Assembly (NCBI GenBank): GCA_047610145.1
Contig: JBLFZF010000001.1
Span: forward strand, 1-64,000
Length of the DNA: 64,000 nucleotides
Origin: CAJXZP01 sp047610145
Lineage (GTDB): Bacteria > Bacteroidota > Bacteroidia > Flavobacteriales_G > Salibacteraceae
Direction of reading: 5' to 3'
Both the position numbers and the translations under genes were made by a program. Below the pieces are notes generated by a model. It worked only from the letters and a program-made list of their open reading frames with translations. It ran no database searches and was not told the DNA's origin. Shown here one piece after another: positions 49,311 through 58,773 of the stretch (position 1 is the first letter of the stretch; each line of letters starts with the position of its first letter).

Positions 49311-49883
49311 ATGAGCTTGATTTTTGCCACAAATAATCTGCATAAATTAGCAGAAATAAGGAGTGCGGTTCCTCAATTATCTATCCAAGGATTATCGGAA
49401 TCTGGTGTGAACGAAGATATTCCAGAAACAGGGACTACCTTACAAGAGAACGCCCGCCAAAAAGCGAGACATATTTACGATAAGTTAGGTGAAAACTGTT
49501 TTGCAGATGATACCGGTTTGGAAGTAAGTGCCTTGAATGGAGCGCCAGGAGTATATTCAGCTCGATACGCAGGTCCAGATGGTAACTTTGAGGATAATAA
49601 CCGTAAGTTATTGGGGGCGTTAAAAGAATCTGTCAACAGAAAAGCACAATTCAGAACCGTTATTTGTTTAATTCAAGACGGTAATGAGCATTACTTTGAA
49701 GGGATTTGTCCCGGTGATATTTTGGAAGAATATGCGGGCAGTAAGGGTTTTGGCTATGATCCTATTTTTAAGCCCTATGGATTTAAAGAGTCATTTGCAG
49801 AAATGTCCATGGAGACAAAAAATGAAATTAGTCATCGCGGATTAGCCGTGAAAAAACTTATTTCATTTCTAAATACCCTATAA
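49311..49883 (+). CDS. rdgB: XTP/dITP diphosphatase (HAM1/RdgB)
   Basis: The 190-residue enzyme clears non-canonical purine triphosphates from the nucleotide pool. Motifs are IFATNNLHKLAEI at the start, FADDTGLEVSALNGAPGVYSARYAG with the substrate and metal site, and KGFGYDPIFKPYGF. The C-terminal SHRGLAVKKL is also conserved. It ends seven bases before the convergent ddl stop, with no terminator between. Confidence 0.96.
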   Translation: MSLIFATNNLHKLAEIRSAVPQLSIQGLSESGVNEDIPETGTTLQENARQKARHIYDKLGENCFADDTGLEVSALNGAPGVYSARYAGPDGNFEDNNRKLLGALKESVNRKAQFRTVICLIQDGNEHYFEGICPGDILEEYAGSKGFGYDPIFKPYGFKESFAEMSMETKNEISHRGLAVKKLISFLNTL

Positions 49884-49890
49884 GTTGTTC

Positions 49891-50865
49891 TTACTTCAAG
49901 GAGTGAGCAATCCACTGTTGAAAGAAGTCCGGTAATGTAAACCCCGCTGCTATTGCTTGTTGTGGAATTAAGCTCTCAGCCGTTAGTCCAGGAACTGTAT
50001 TGGCCTCAATAACGAAAGGCTCGTTGTTTTGAATAATGAAATCTACTCGAGCTACTCCATTAAGGTTCAGTAATTGGAACACACGAATAGCGGCTTTTTC
50101 TACCTTGAGTCTAATTTTTGAAGTTAGATCAGCAGGTGTGATTTCTAAAGCTTCTCCTTTATATTTGGCTTCATAGTCAAAGAAATCATTTTCAGTAATG
50201 ATCTCAGTAATCGGCATGGCCACTGGAGCTCCTCCGAAGTTATAGACCCCACAGGTAACCTCTCGCCCTTCTAAAAACGATTCAATTAATACTTGTTTGT
50301 CGTATTTAAAGGAGTCTGTAATTGCCTCAGGTAAATCTTCTTTCACATATACCTTATTTACTCCAAAACTAGATCCCGACTCGTTGGACTTTACAAAACA
50401 AGGCATCCCTACTGTATTAGCAATCAAATCAATATCATAATCCATGTGTTCAAATAACTGATAGGAGTGAGCTACATTAATTTCGTGATTTTTAAGGTAA
50501 TCGTTACATACGCCTTTATTAAACCCGATGGAAGACGCTAATAAATTGGAGGAAGAATACTTCACCCCCATAATATCGAAATAGCCTTGTAGTTTGCCGT
50601 CTTCGCCTGGAGTTCCATGAATCGCAATAAAAGCTAAGTCAAAAAATATTTTTTGATCATTTAACGTAAGCGAAAAATCATTTTTGTCAATAGCATAATC
50701 CACCCCCTCCTTTGAATATACCCAAGATGGACCATCAATAACAATTACGTAGGTAGGATATAGTTCTTTAATGTTTTGCTCTACAATGGAAGCGCTTTTT
50801 AAAGAAATTACTTTTTCAGAGGATCCTCCACCAGCTAGAATAGCAATATTTTGTTGAGTGTTCAT
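49891..50865 (-). CDS. ddl: D-alanine--D-alanine ligase
   Basis: Ddl makes the D-Ala-D-Ala end of peptidoglycan precursors. The 324 residues show the ATP-grasp order: ILAGGGSSEKVISLKSA, IAIHGTPGEDGKLQGYFD, CFVKSNESGSSFGVNKV (ATP-binding), IESFLEGREVTCGVY, and NGVARVDFIIQ with IEANTVPGLTAES (metal- and substrate-binding). A near-consensus TACCTTTC (minus strand, 50885-50892) may be its -7 box. Divergent from the PASTA gene. Confidence 0.96.
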   Translation of the reverse strand: MNTQQNIAILAGGGSSEKVISLKSASIVEQNIKELYPTYVIVIDGPSWVYSKEGVDYAIDKNDFSLTLNDQKIFFDLAFIAIHGTPGEDGKLQGYFDIMGVKYSSSNLLASSIGFNKGVCNDYLKNHEINVAHSYQLFEHMDYDIDLIANTVGMPCFVKSNESGSSFGVNKVYVKEDLPEAITDSFKYDKQVLIESFLEGREVTCGVYNFGGAPVAMPITEIITENDFFDYEAKYKGEALEITPADLTSKIRLKVEKAAIRVFQLLNLNGVARVDFIIQNNEPFVIEANTVPGLTAESLIPQQAIAAGFTLPDFFQQWIAHSLK

Positions 50866-50884
50866 GGTACATTTTTGATGGGTA

Positions 50885-50892
50885 GAAAGGTA
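50885..50892 (-). promoter_or_regulatory. Possible -7 box of ddl
   Basis: The minus strand reads TACCTTTC, one base off TAnnTTTG, about 20 bases before the ddl ATG. The rest of the 224-base divergent gap shows no gene. Confidence 0.35.
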
Positions 50893-51050
50893 TCTAAATA
50901 AAAAAAATGGTGCGTTTAATTATGGATGATTTACCAATATTTAATTGTTGGAAACCCTCGCGGTAAATGATTCAGATAATAGATTGAATTCTTACATCTA
51001 AGAATGGGCTTTAAATAAAAATATTCCCCGTAGGCAAGACACTAAACGGT

Positions 51051-51058
51051 TATATTTG
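51051..51058 (+). promoter_or_regulatory. -7 box of the PASTA-T9SS-rluD operon
   Basis: TATATTTG matches TAnnTTTG. The TTG start of the PASTA gene follows 32 bases later. No clear -33 TTTG is seen. Confidence 0.5.
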
Positions 51059-51089
51059 CCAAATATTAACGAAGGAAATAGAAATCGAT

Positions 51090-51926
51090 TTGAAAAATTT
51101 ATTCTTGTTTTTAGTCTCAAAATCACTGTGGATTAGTCTAGTGGTCATGTTGATAATTGTTATCGGAGCCATTTTTGGCGTTTCTGTTTTTTTAAATGAT
51201 TACACCAAGCATGATGAGTTTGTTGAAGTTCCTGCTTTTGAGGGTTTTCATTATTCAGAAGTGGACGGCTTTATTTCGGATAAGGATTTGAGTTATGAAA
51301 TCTCAGATTCTATTTTTGATCCGTTTAAGCCCAGAGGTATCGTACTAGAACAATTGCCGAAGGCAGGCGAATTGGTGAAGCCAAATCGAAAAGTGTATTT
51401 GACCATAAATTCGGTTGTACCTCCCAGCATATTATTGCCAGAGTTAAGAGATATTACTGTTCGGCAAGTATTGAGCAAAATTGAAACATACGGACTAAAG
51501 GTGGATTCATTGATTTATCGCCCCGCAGAATGTGATAACTGTGTGATAGGAGTTATTCATAATGGAGCCGAAGTATTGCCCGGAACACGAATTGAAAAGG
51601 GTAGTTCTGTGTCTTTAGTTATTGGAGAAGGTATTGGGAGCGAGAGAATTGCCATTCCATACCTGTACAAAAGAACATTGGCAGAAGTGAGAGTATTGTT
51701 AATTGCCAGCGGCTTAAATGTAGGGTATTATGAATTTGATACGACCACACAAACTAATGCGGATTCGCTAAAGGCATTTTTGTACCGACAAATACCTGCT
51801 TACGATACCATTAACGAGGTGAGACAAGGGCAAGCTTTTGAATTGTTTTTTACATTAGATAGTAATAAAATTCACCAAATTGAGTTAATCCAATCAGAGA
51901 CCAATAGTATAAAAATTGATGGATAA
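51090..51926 (+). CDS. PASTA domain membrane protein
   Basis: The 278-residue protein starts at a TTG (no ATG is available upstream of the membrane segment). It has a short cytoplasmic end, one membrane helix (about residues 12-33) and three periplasmic PASTA domains (about residues 42-110, 112-187 and 190-265), each with the EVxxxxxGxxV-type repeat structure. PASTA domains bind muropeptides. No kinase domain is fused, as is usual outside Gram-positives. It lies divergent from ddl, in keeping with a cell-wall role, and overlaps the next gene by eight bases. Confidence 0.88.
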   Translation: MKNLFLFLVSKSLWISLVVMLIIVIGAIFGVSVFLNDYTKHDEFVEVPAFEGFHYSEVDGFISDKDLSYEISDSIFDPFKPRGIVLEQLPKAGELVKPNRKVYLTINSVVPPSILLPELRDITVRQVLSKIETYGLKVDSLIYRPAECDNCVIGVIHNGAEVLPGTRIEKGSSVSLVIGEGIGSERIAIPYLYKRTLAEVRVLLIASGLNVGYYEFDTTTQTNADSLKAFLYRQIPAYDTINEVRQGQAFELFFTLDSNKIHQIELIQSETNSIKIDG

Positions 51927-54120
51927 GATTTGCACTTTTTTAGTAGTCGTTAGTACCTTTATGGGGAGTAATGTATTTGCTCAAGAAGGGTTAGCACCCC
52001 TCCAAGGTAACGAGGTGCTTCAGTGGGAAAGCAAAACTTCAAAAAGCCTAGAAGCAGATGAAAACCTTTCTTATGCCTTTAAGCTAGATACCAACCATCT
52101 GCCTATAATAGATGATTTTTCTATCAATAAGTTTAAGCAATATTCTTTTGATACCTTGAATACGTTGACTGACACGTTGATTTGGCAAAAATTTTTGGTA
52201 GATGGGGTATATCTAGCGCGTTTTGCAGCGATGACAGATACTGCGTATTATTATTTTAATCATGACACAGTGAATGGTACCTGGGATTCTGTAGCTACCC
52301 CAGTGGTGTATATAACGAATCTATCTCAGATAAATTATCAAATGGTAACGGATACGGATACGGTTTGGGCGAGACAAGACACCTTGGTAGTTGGGGGTAC
52401 AGTTCGCGTAAATCACTCTCCAGATATTGATTACGTTAATTTTAGCGATACGGTTATTGTCGTTCCAGATAACCACCGTGATACTACCTATTGGAGAAAT
52501 AATAACGCATTGCATAATTATTCGTATGGTCATGACCCAGTCACTTTAGGAGTGGCTACTTTTGATGGATTAGACTCTACAGGTGTGCCATACGACCCAA
52601 CAATGAATCCTAATTCGCAGCAAATAGCAGATGTGTTAGAATCAAAGCCAATTTTCTTAAAAACGAGACCAGGTGGGGGTAGTGATTATAATTACCTTAT
52701 TGATAGTGTGTACTTTAGTTTTCAGTATCAGCCAGAAGGATGGGGAGATACTCCAGAAGGAGAGGATTCTTTGGTTTTGGAGTTTTACTCGCCTTTTTCA
52801 GAGGCCTGGTATCACGTATGGAGTGCTCCTGGGTCACCATTACAGCCTTTTAAAACGGTAATGATTCGCCTACGAAACCCGCTTTATTTTTTAGATGGGT
52901 TTAAATTTCGTTTTAAAAATTACGCTTCTGTATCTGGGAATTTTGATCATTGGAACATTGATTACGTTCGTTTAGATGATCAGCGAACGGCAGGTGATTC
53001 AACTATAATTGATGTAGCGCTTATGGATCCTGGGTATTCCTTACTTACTGATTATTCTCAAATGCCGTGGTTGCATTATCAAAACACGACTGATGATGTA
53101 ATGAAAACCTCTCAGTTTATTCGGTATAGAAATGTAGGGGATAATAGTTATACCTCTTTTTCAGAGTTTATTGCCTACGATAATGGCAGTCAAATTTTCA
53201 CTGGTTCCCAAGTAATTAATCCACAGTTTGGTCCGCTAGAGGTGGGTGGTGAAACGAGTACATTTTCAGGGGTGTATCCAACTACAGGTGTAGATACCGT
53301 TAAATCATTTACGGTTAAGTATGTGGTAGATGTTAATCCAGATTTGAACCCAGATAACGATACTGCTTTTTTTCATCAGCAATTTGGAACCCAATACGCG
53401 TATGATGATGGATCTGCTGAGAGTGCTTATTTTGTTACTTCAGCAGGAGCTCAAATTGCCGTAGAATATAATATAGCGGTAATAGATACGTTGCGAGCTA
53501 TTAATATTTATTTTCCGCGATCGTTCGAAAACATTGTGGACCGGGCTTACCGTTTGGTGGTATGGAAAAGTTTAGATCCGGAACTGATTTTATACGAGAG
53601 TTTTTTGCAATACCCAGTTTATGCAGGAGGGCGTGATCTAGTTCAAGGAATAAAGTTGGAGGAACCTATTGAAGTAAGTGGGCAAATATTTATTGGATTA
53701 AAACAATTAGATAAAAGGGTTTTTATTGGTTTAGATCGCAATAACGATTCTCAAGGCAAAAACTTTTATAAAGTGGGCAATACGTGGAATAACTCTAGTT
53801 ATCCCGGATCATTATTTATTCGTCCAGAATTCGGGTCTTTCACAAATGAATTCCCGGTTTCGGTAAAAAATGTGGAAGTAGAACCAAACGATTTTAAAAT
53901 GTACCCAAACCCGGCTAATTCAAATGTATCTTTGGAGCTTTTATCGGATAACAATGATGTCGTTGTTCGATCTCTTTTGGGCGTTATAGTGCGACAGTTT
54001 CAAGCAGGTTATTATGCCAGCTTTGATTCTTCAAGTTTAGCTTCCGGTTTATATGTGGTAGAGGTTATAGATTCCAATACCCAAAATTCTAGTATTAAAA
54101 AATTACTTATTCAACATTAG
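51919..54120 (+). CDS. Secreted protein with T9SS sorting domain
   Basis: The 733 residues from ATG 51919 (overlapping the PASTA stop by eight bases) have a signal peptide ending near GSNVFAQ. The long middle region is beta-rich without a family I recognise (for example YNYLIDSVYFSFQYQPEGWG and KFRFKNYASVSGNFDHWNIDYVRLDD). The last 70 or so residues are a type A T9SS sorting domain (FKMYPNPANSNVSLELL to SSIKKLLIQH). Protein with this layout is common before rluD in flavobacteria. Catalytic residues are not evident, so a structural or binding role is more likely than enzymatic. Confidence 0.85.
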   Translation: MDKICTFLVVVSTFMGSNVFAQEGLAPLQGNEVLQWESKTSKSLEADENLSYAFKLDTNHLPIIDDFSINKFKQYSFDTLNTLTDTLIWQKFLVDGVYLARFAAMTDTAYYYFNHDTVNGTWDSVATPVVYITNLSQINYQMVTDTDTVWARQDTLVVGGTVRVNHSPDIDYVNFSDTVIVVPDNHRDTTYWRNNNALHNYSYGHDPVTLGVATFDGLDSTGVPYDPTMNPNSQQIADVLESKPIFLKTRPGGGSDYNYLIDSVYFSFQYQPEGWGDTPEGEDSLVLEFYSPFSEAWYHVWSAPGSPLQPFKTVMIRLRNPLYFLDGFKFRFKNYASVSGNFDHWNIDYVRLDDQRTAGDSTIIDVALMDPGYSLLTDYSQMPWLHYQNTTDDVMKTSQFIRYRNVGDNSYTSFSEFIAYDNGSQIFTGSQVINPQFGPLEVGGETSTFSGVYPTTGVDTVKSFTVKYVVDVNPDLNPDNDTAFFHQQFGTQYAYDDGSAESAYFVTSAGAQIAVEYNIAVIDTLRAINIYFPRSFENIVDRAYRLVVWKSLDPELILYESFLQYPVYAGGRDLVQGIKLEEPIEVSGQIFIGLKQLDKRVFIGLDRNNDSQGKNFYKVGNTWNNSSYPGSLFIRPEFGSFTNEFPVSVKNVEVEPNDFKMYPNPANSNVSLELLSDNNDVVVRSLLGVIVRQFQAGYYASFDSSSLASGLYVVEVIDSNTQNSSIKKLLIQH

Positions 54121-54121
54121 T

Positions 54122-55159
54122 TTGGAAAATTCACAAGATTCACAAAGTAAAGATCCTGATTTTTTTAAGGAAGTTATTGTAGACGTAGATGCTGGTCAAG
54201 GCATGGTGCGTATTGATAAATTTCTTGGCGACAAAATAGCAGGCATTTCTAGAACCAAGGTTCAGTCGGGAGTGAATAACGGGTATGTAACCGTAAACGG
54301 AGCCGAAGTTCGAACAAACTACAAGGTGCTGCCAGGGGATAAAATTCGAATGATTTTCCCAAAGGAAAGTGAGCCAACCGCTTTATTACCCGAAGATATT
54401 CCTTTAGATATTGTATACGAAGATGACGATGTTATTGTGTTGAATAAGCCCGCAGGTATGGTTGTTCATCCAGGACAAGGAAATTCTTCAGGTACTTTAG
54501 TTAATGCTTTACTACACCATGTAAAGAGTCTTGCAGAAAGTCCAAACGGAACGGATAGACCGGGTATTGTTCACCGTATTGATAAATTAACCACTGGGTT
54601 AATGATTGTAGGTAAAACAGAGGCCGCTTTGACCCATTTATCTAAACAATTCTTTGATCGTGAAATTGAAAGAAAGTACATCGCCATAGTTTGGGGTGAC
54701 CCAGGAGATGAAGGTAAAATAGAAGGAAATATAGGCCGTAGCTTAAAGAATAGAAAGTTGATGGGTGTTTTTCCAGAGGGTGATTTTGGAAAAGAGGCAG
54801 TTACCAATTTTAAAAAAGTAAGAGATTACGGGTATGTTTCTATCGTTGAGTGTAAGCTAGAAACGGGTAGAACTCACCAGATTAGAGCGCATTTTAGACA
54901 TTTAAACCACCCGCTTTTTGGAGATTTGGATTATGATGGAACACGTATTTGGAAAGGAACGGTATTTACAAAGTACAAGCAGTTTGTTCATAATTGCTTT
55001 ACAATTCTTCCAAGACAAGCACTACACGCAAAAAGTTTAGGATTTACGCATCCTACTACTGGCGAGAAGATGTTTTTCGAAGCGGATTTACCGCAAGACA
55101 TGAAAGACGTTATTGAGAAGTGGGAAAACTACATTGATCAAAGAGAAATGGAAGGATAG
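54122..55159 (+). CDS. rluD: RluA/RluD-family 23S rRNA pseudouridine synthase
   Basis: The 345-residue enzyme has an N-terminal S4 RNA-binding domain (RIDKFLGDKIAGISRTKVQ, about residues 25-85) and the catalytic domain with IVHRIDKLTTGLMIVGKT (catalytic Asp), RKYIAIVWG and KLETGRTHQIRAHF. It converts uridines in helix 69 of 23S rRNA to pseudouridine if it is a true RluD; paralogues of this size with different targets exist, so the symbol is less sure than the family. It starts at a TTG one base after the T9SS stop. Confidence 0.9.
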   Translation: MENSQDSQSKDPDFFKEVIVDVDAGQGMVRIDKFLGDKIAGISRTKVQSGVNNGYVTVNGAEVRTNYKVLPGDKIRMIFPKESEPTALLPEDIPLDIVYEDDDVIVLNKPAGMVVHPGQGNSSGTLVNALLHHVKSLAESPNGTDRPGIVHRIDKLTTGLMIVGKTEAALTHLSKQFFDREIERKYIAIVWGDPGDEGKIEGNIGRSLKNRKLMGVFPEGDFGKEAVTNFKKVRDYGYVSIVECKLETGRTHQIRAHFRHLNHPLFGDLDYDGTRIWKGTVFTKYKQFVHNCFTILPRQALHAKSLGFTHPTTGEKMFFEADLPQDMKDVIEKWENYIDQREMEG

Positions 55160-55160
55160 A

Positions 55161-56201
55161 TTAATCCTTTGTTTGGGAACTGGCGCTAGCTATTCTATTC
55201 AATTTACCATTAACTGTACGGATGAATTTAGGTATGAAAATGATTTCTTTGGGTACCTGATAAGAGGAGAGAACAGACGCTAATTCGGTGTGTAATCTAT
55301 CTGTATTATACGGGATACCTTCCACTAGTAAAATCACTTTATTTCCCCATTTTTCATCTGGTTTACCAAAGAAAAAATACGCAGAAGAGAAGAGGTGCGA
55401 AGTTGCAGCCTCTAACTTTTCGGGCGATATTTTTAGGCCTCCTGAATTGATGATGAAATCGCTTCTACCGATCCAATTAAAGGAGGTAGTATCAATAAGT
55501 TTAACAATGTCTGTCGTTGTTATCGGATGTTCTAAAAGAGTGGGAGCAGAAATAATTAAGCAAGAATTTGAATCGGTGCTAAATGAAACTTTTGGTAATG
55601 CGGTATACGTCTCATTACCATTTTTTGTTAGTTTTCTTAAGGCAATGTGACTAACTGTTTCTGTCATTCCATAAGTAGCATACAAATGAGTAGGAAGAGG
55701 GATTAACCTTTTTTCCAGTACGCTGTTAATGGGTGCTCCTCCTATAATTATGGTTTTAATGTTCGATATATTTTGTATAGACCCTGCTATTTGTTGCGGA
55801 GTCATAGCCGAAAAATGATAAGTTTTATCAGGAATATCTAAGGCCGTTTTAGGGGCGATATAATCTAGCTCTAATTCCCATTCAATAGCCCTTACGAGCA
55901 TCATTTTACCTCCAATATATTGTGCCGGTAAGCAAAGTAAAGCCGATTGGCTAGGTGTAAATGAAAAAAAATCACCCGTCATCATGGCGCTCTCTTGTAC
56001 ATGCTTTTTCTCTCGATGTATGACCTTTGGTGTTCCTGTAGATCCGCTAGTAAGTACTTCAATAGTTTCTGAGCTCGAGAACCATTCTAGTAAAAAGTTA
56101 AAAATAGCGCGCTCCCAATCGGGTAAGGAAAGATCGAGCTTTGCCTGTATTTCTGAAACTCCATAAAGAGTTCCATTTAGGTGAATGGTTTTATTCCGCA
56201 T
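55161..56201 (-). CDS. menE: O-succinylbenzoate-CoA ligase-like AMP-binding protein
   Basis: The 346-residue protein has the acyl-adenylate core: LTSGSTGTPKVIHREKKH (phosphate loop), LYATYGMTETVSHIAL, WIGRSDFIINSGGLKISPEKLE and a C-terminal NGKLNRIASAS with the lysine of the adenylation half-reaction. It is shorter than E. coli MenE (about 450) but in line with Bacteroidota homologues. Its ATG overlaps the menC stop by 11 bases, which supports the menaquinone role. Confidence 0.9.
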   Translation of the reverse strand: MRNKTIHLNGTLYGVSEIQAKLDLSLPDWERAIFNFLLEWFSSSETIEVLTSGSTGTPKVIHREKKHVQESAMMTGDFFSFTPSQSALLCLPAQYIGGKMMLVRAIEWELELDYIAPKTALDIPDKTYHFSAMTPQQIAGSIQNISNIKTIIIGGAPINSVLEKRLIPLPTHLYATYGMTETVSHIALRKLTKNGNETYTALPKVSFSTDSNSCLIISAPTLLEHPITTTDIVKLIDTTSFNWIGRSDFIINSGGLKISPEKLEAATSHLFSSAYFFFGKPDEKWGNKVILLVEGIPYNTDRLHTELASVLSSYQVPKEIIFIPKFIRTVNGKLNRIASASSQTKD

Positions 56202-57249
56202 TCTTAAAAGGCGCTTCGTTCCAATTTATAGATCTGTCATGAAACAGCGTTCCAGATTTAATAGTTAGTGGTGAGGTGATGTTATTGGTGAATAATTGCC
56301 CCGTTCCAAGACCTTGTGGCATTTTGGTAGGTTTGTTCGATACCCACTGCGCAATAGCATTTAGTCCAATATTTGATTCTAAGGCGGAGGTTGCCCACCA
56401 GCCAATATTTTTGCTTTCTGCAGATTCAATCCATGTATCTGATGCCTGAATACCGCCAACAAGGCTTGGTTTTAAAATGATAAACTGTGGACGAATAAAA
56501 TCAAGCATTTGTAATTGATCTCCAGAATCTAGTACCCCAATTAACTCTTCATCTAATGCTATTGGAATGGGGGAGTTTCCGCATAGAACAGCCATATGGT
56601 TCCATTGGTCCTGTTTAATGGGTTGCTCAATAGAGTGGATTTCAAATTTTGATAGCTCGTCTAATTTGAATAGAGCTTCTTCAGGAGTAAAAGCTCCGTT
56701 GGCGTCTACTCGAATTTCTATGTGCTCGGCTGTGAATTTTGATCGGATTGATTTCAAGAGATTCAATTCGGTTTGAAAATCAATTGCTCCAATTTTAATT
56801 TTGATGCAATCAAACCCAGAATTTATTTTTTCTTGAATTTGTTGATGCATAAACTTTTCGTTACCCATCCAAACCAAACCGTTTATTGGAATATGCTTTT
56901 TTCCAGTACTAAATTCCCCAGGGTACGGTGAAAAATCATCTGCAAAAGCTAAATCTTCTAATGCAGTTTCTAAGGCAAATTGAATAGCTGGAAACTCAAT
57001 AAACTCTGATATTTGAGGCAGGTCGTTGGCGTTAATACGAGTGACAATTTCGTTTAATTGACTTTCTACTTTTTCGAGTGGGTCAATGCTCAGCCCGGGA
57101 ATCAAACTGCATTCTCCAACACCAACGCTTTTAGTCAGCTGATGTTCTAAAACTAAATACCAGGTAGGTTTTTCTAGTAAAATCCCTCTAGAGGTACCCG
57201 CTGGTTTTTTGAACTTCAAATGATGTGTGATTAGTTTGGCTTTGATCAT
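56191..57249 (-). CDS. menC: O-succinylbenzoate synthase
   Basis: This enolase-superfamily enzyme dehydrates the cyclohexadiene intermediate to o-succinylbenzoate in menaquinone synthesis. The 352 residues show the KxK base in DCIKIKIGAIDF, metal ligands in RVDANGAFTPEEA, SIEQPIK and ALDEELIG, and the second-face lysine in FIILKPSLVGG. The N-terminal capping domain is present. menE overlaps its end. Other men genes are not in the window. Confidence 0.92.
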   Translation of the reverse strand: MIKAKLITHHLKFKKPAGTSRGILLEKPTWYLVLEHQLTKSVGVGECSLIPGLSIDPLEKVESQLNEIVTRINANDLPQISEFIEFPAIQFALETALEDLAFADDFSPYPGEFSTGKKHIPINGLVWMGNEKFMHQQIQEKINSGFDCIKIKIGAIDFQTELNLLKSIRSKFTAEHIEIRVDANGAFTPEEALFKLDELSKFEIHSIEQPIKQDQWNHMAVLCGNSPIPIALDEELIGVLDSGDQLQMLDFIRPQFIILKPSLVGGIQASDTWIESAESKNIGWWATSALESNIGLNAIAQWVSNKPTKMPQGLGTGQLFTNNITSPLTIKSGTLFHDRSINWNEAPFKNAE

Positions 57250-57327
57250 GTTTTGCGTATGGTTTTACTATTCTAATTTGAAGGCTTCTGCGTGTTTTTT
57301 TTGTTTGTGAGTGATTTGATGAGTTCC

Positions 57328-58773
57328 TCAATTAAGTTCCTTTTTTAGATAAAGATATGAGTTAGAATTTTTAAATATTTTTTTTAGTTCAAAATCACCC
57401 TCAAGTCGCTTTGGGAATTCTCCATTCCAAATAATAACGTTAACGTTTGGTGGAATAGAGTCTTTGTAAACTGAATCTAGTAAAGTGTAGTTGTTGGTAA
57501 CCCGGTAATAATTGAAGGATGGTTGATGATACATATCAGAGCCTATTCTAATTTGGTTAGCCTTCAACTGTCCTAAATCATTTAATTCATGAGTAATTTG
57601 TTTTGTGTCACTATCAAATTTCCAGCTTTTGAAATCAGTTATGCTATACGTGTAAGTGAAAACAAGGGTTAATGGAATTGCTAACAAACTAAAAAGCATA
57701 TTTTTTTTTAAGTTTGATAATACTGGATCGATATAATCGATAGAAAATTGAATAACAAATAGAGTAAGAAGAGGGTAGTAAATAAGTGCGGTTCTATGTG
57801 TCAAGAATTTGGATCCAAAAATAGTGTGAGAAATGATGTTTAGAATAATTGTAAATCCTAAGACTAATATGAAAATTCCGGTCTTAGATATTGGTTGGTT
57901 TTTTTTAATTTGTGAAATCGTTTTTATTAAGGTAACGTAGCTCATTATTAGTAATATGGCGAGGAAGACAAACGGAAGCGCTTTTGGGGTTTTTAGGCCA
58001 TATAGTAATCCTTGAATAAGGCTTGAGAATGTATCTTTAAAGAAGCTGACGTCACCTCCAAAATATAACTGGTTATTAGATATTAGTCTATAAAGACCTA
58101 AAGAAATGAATGAAATCATACCGAGGCTATAGAAAAGTGGTGGCAAAATGGATTTCCAAATACTATTTCCGTTTTTTAATTGAATTAAAAAATAAACAAA
58201 TGACATTGCTAAAAATATGTATAAAGTGGAGAAGTTTGCCAGAACCATTAAGGTTAAAGTAATAAAAAGCTTTGATTGGGTTAAAAACCGGTTGCTATTT
58301 GCTGACTGATTCAATTGAATCAGTGCTAAAAATATGAATAGGAAGGAAAGTCCGTAACCTCTACAAAGTGAAAAGAACTCAAAGAATTCGTTATTTAAAA
58401 AGGTAAAACAGAAAGCGAAAATTATTAAAAATATATTTTTAGTTTGGGTATTTATCCAACGGATAAAGAATGTTATGTAAGCAATAAATGCTAAAACATT
58501 TGGTAGACGCAAGAAAATTTCATCATTACCAAATAACATTAATGATAATCTGGCCATTAAACTATTTAGCATGTGATTATTAGCCGTAGGGAAGCTATAA
58601 GTAATAATTTTTTTGAAAGATGTACTTATATAAAATAGGTAGGAAAAAGCCTCGTCATGAGTAAATGAGCTGCCAAATGCCTTATTGAGTACTAAATAGG
58701 AAAGGAAAAGTGCAATTAAACCTGATATGGTTAAATTGGTTTTAGAGAAACTTTTGTGTGTTAATTTAGTCAA
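57328..58773 (-). CDS. GT39/ArnT-like membrane glycosyltransferase-fold protein
   Basis: The 481-residue protein has about twelve hydrophobic segments and the GT-C hallmark in the first periplasmic loop, FTHDEAFSYLF (acidic pair near residues 39-40). NNHMLNSLMARLSLMLFGNDEIFLRLPNV follows. These match the dolichyl-phosphate-mannose type mannosyltransferase/ArnT group, which uses a lipid-linked sugar donor. Acceptor unknown. It starts at a TTG and overlaps the upstream T9SS gene stop by eight bases, so it may act on those surface proteins, which is inference. Confidence 0.8.
   Translation of the reverse strand: MTKLTHKSFSKTNLTISGLIALFLSYLVLNKAFGSSFTHDEAFSYLFYISTSFKKIITYSFPTANNHMLNSLMARLSLMLFGNDEIFLRLPNVLAFIAYITFFIRWINTQTKNIFLIIFAFCFTFLNNEFFEFFSLCRGYGLSFLFIFLALIQLNQSANSNRFLTQSKLFITLTLMVLANFSTLYIFLAMSFVYFLIQLKNGNSIWKSILPPLFYSLGMISFISLGLYRLISNNQLYFGGDVSFFKDTFSSLIQGLLYGLKTPKALPFVFLAILLIMSYVTLIKTISQIKKNQPISKTGIFILVLGFTIILNIISHTIFGSKFLTHRTALIYYPLLTLFVIQFSIDYIDPVLSNLKKNMLFSLLAIPLTLVFTYTYSITDFKSWKFDSDTKQITHELNDLGQLKANQIRIGSDMYHQPSFNYYRVTNNYTLLDSVYKDSIPPNVNVIIWNGEFPKRLEGDFELKKIFKNSNSYLYLKKELN

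Noticed and set aside
55288..55650. A 120-codon plus-strand open frame inside menE
   Set aside because: It is a shadow of the AMP-binding protein on the other strand and lacks its own signals.
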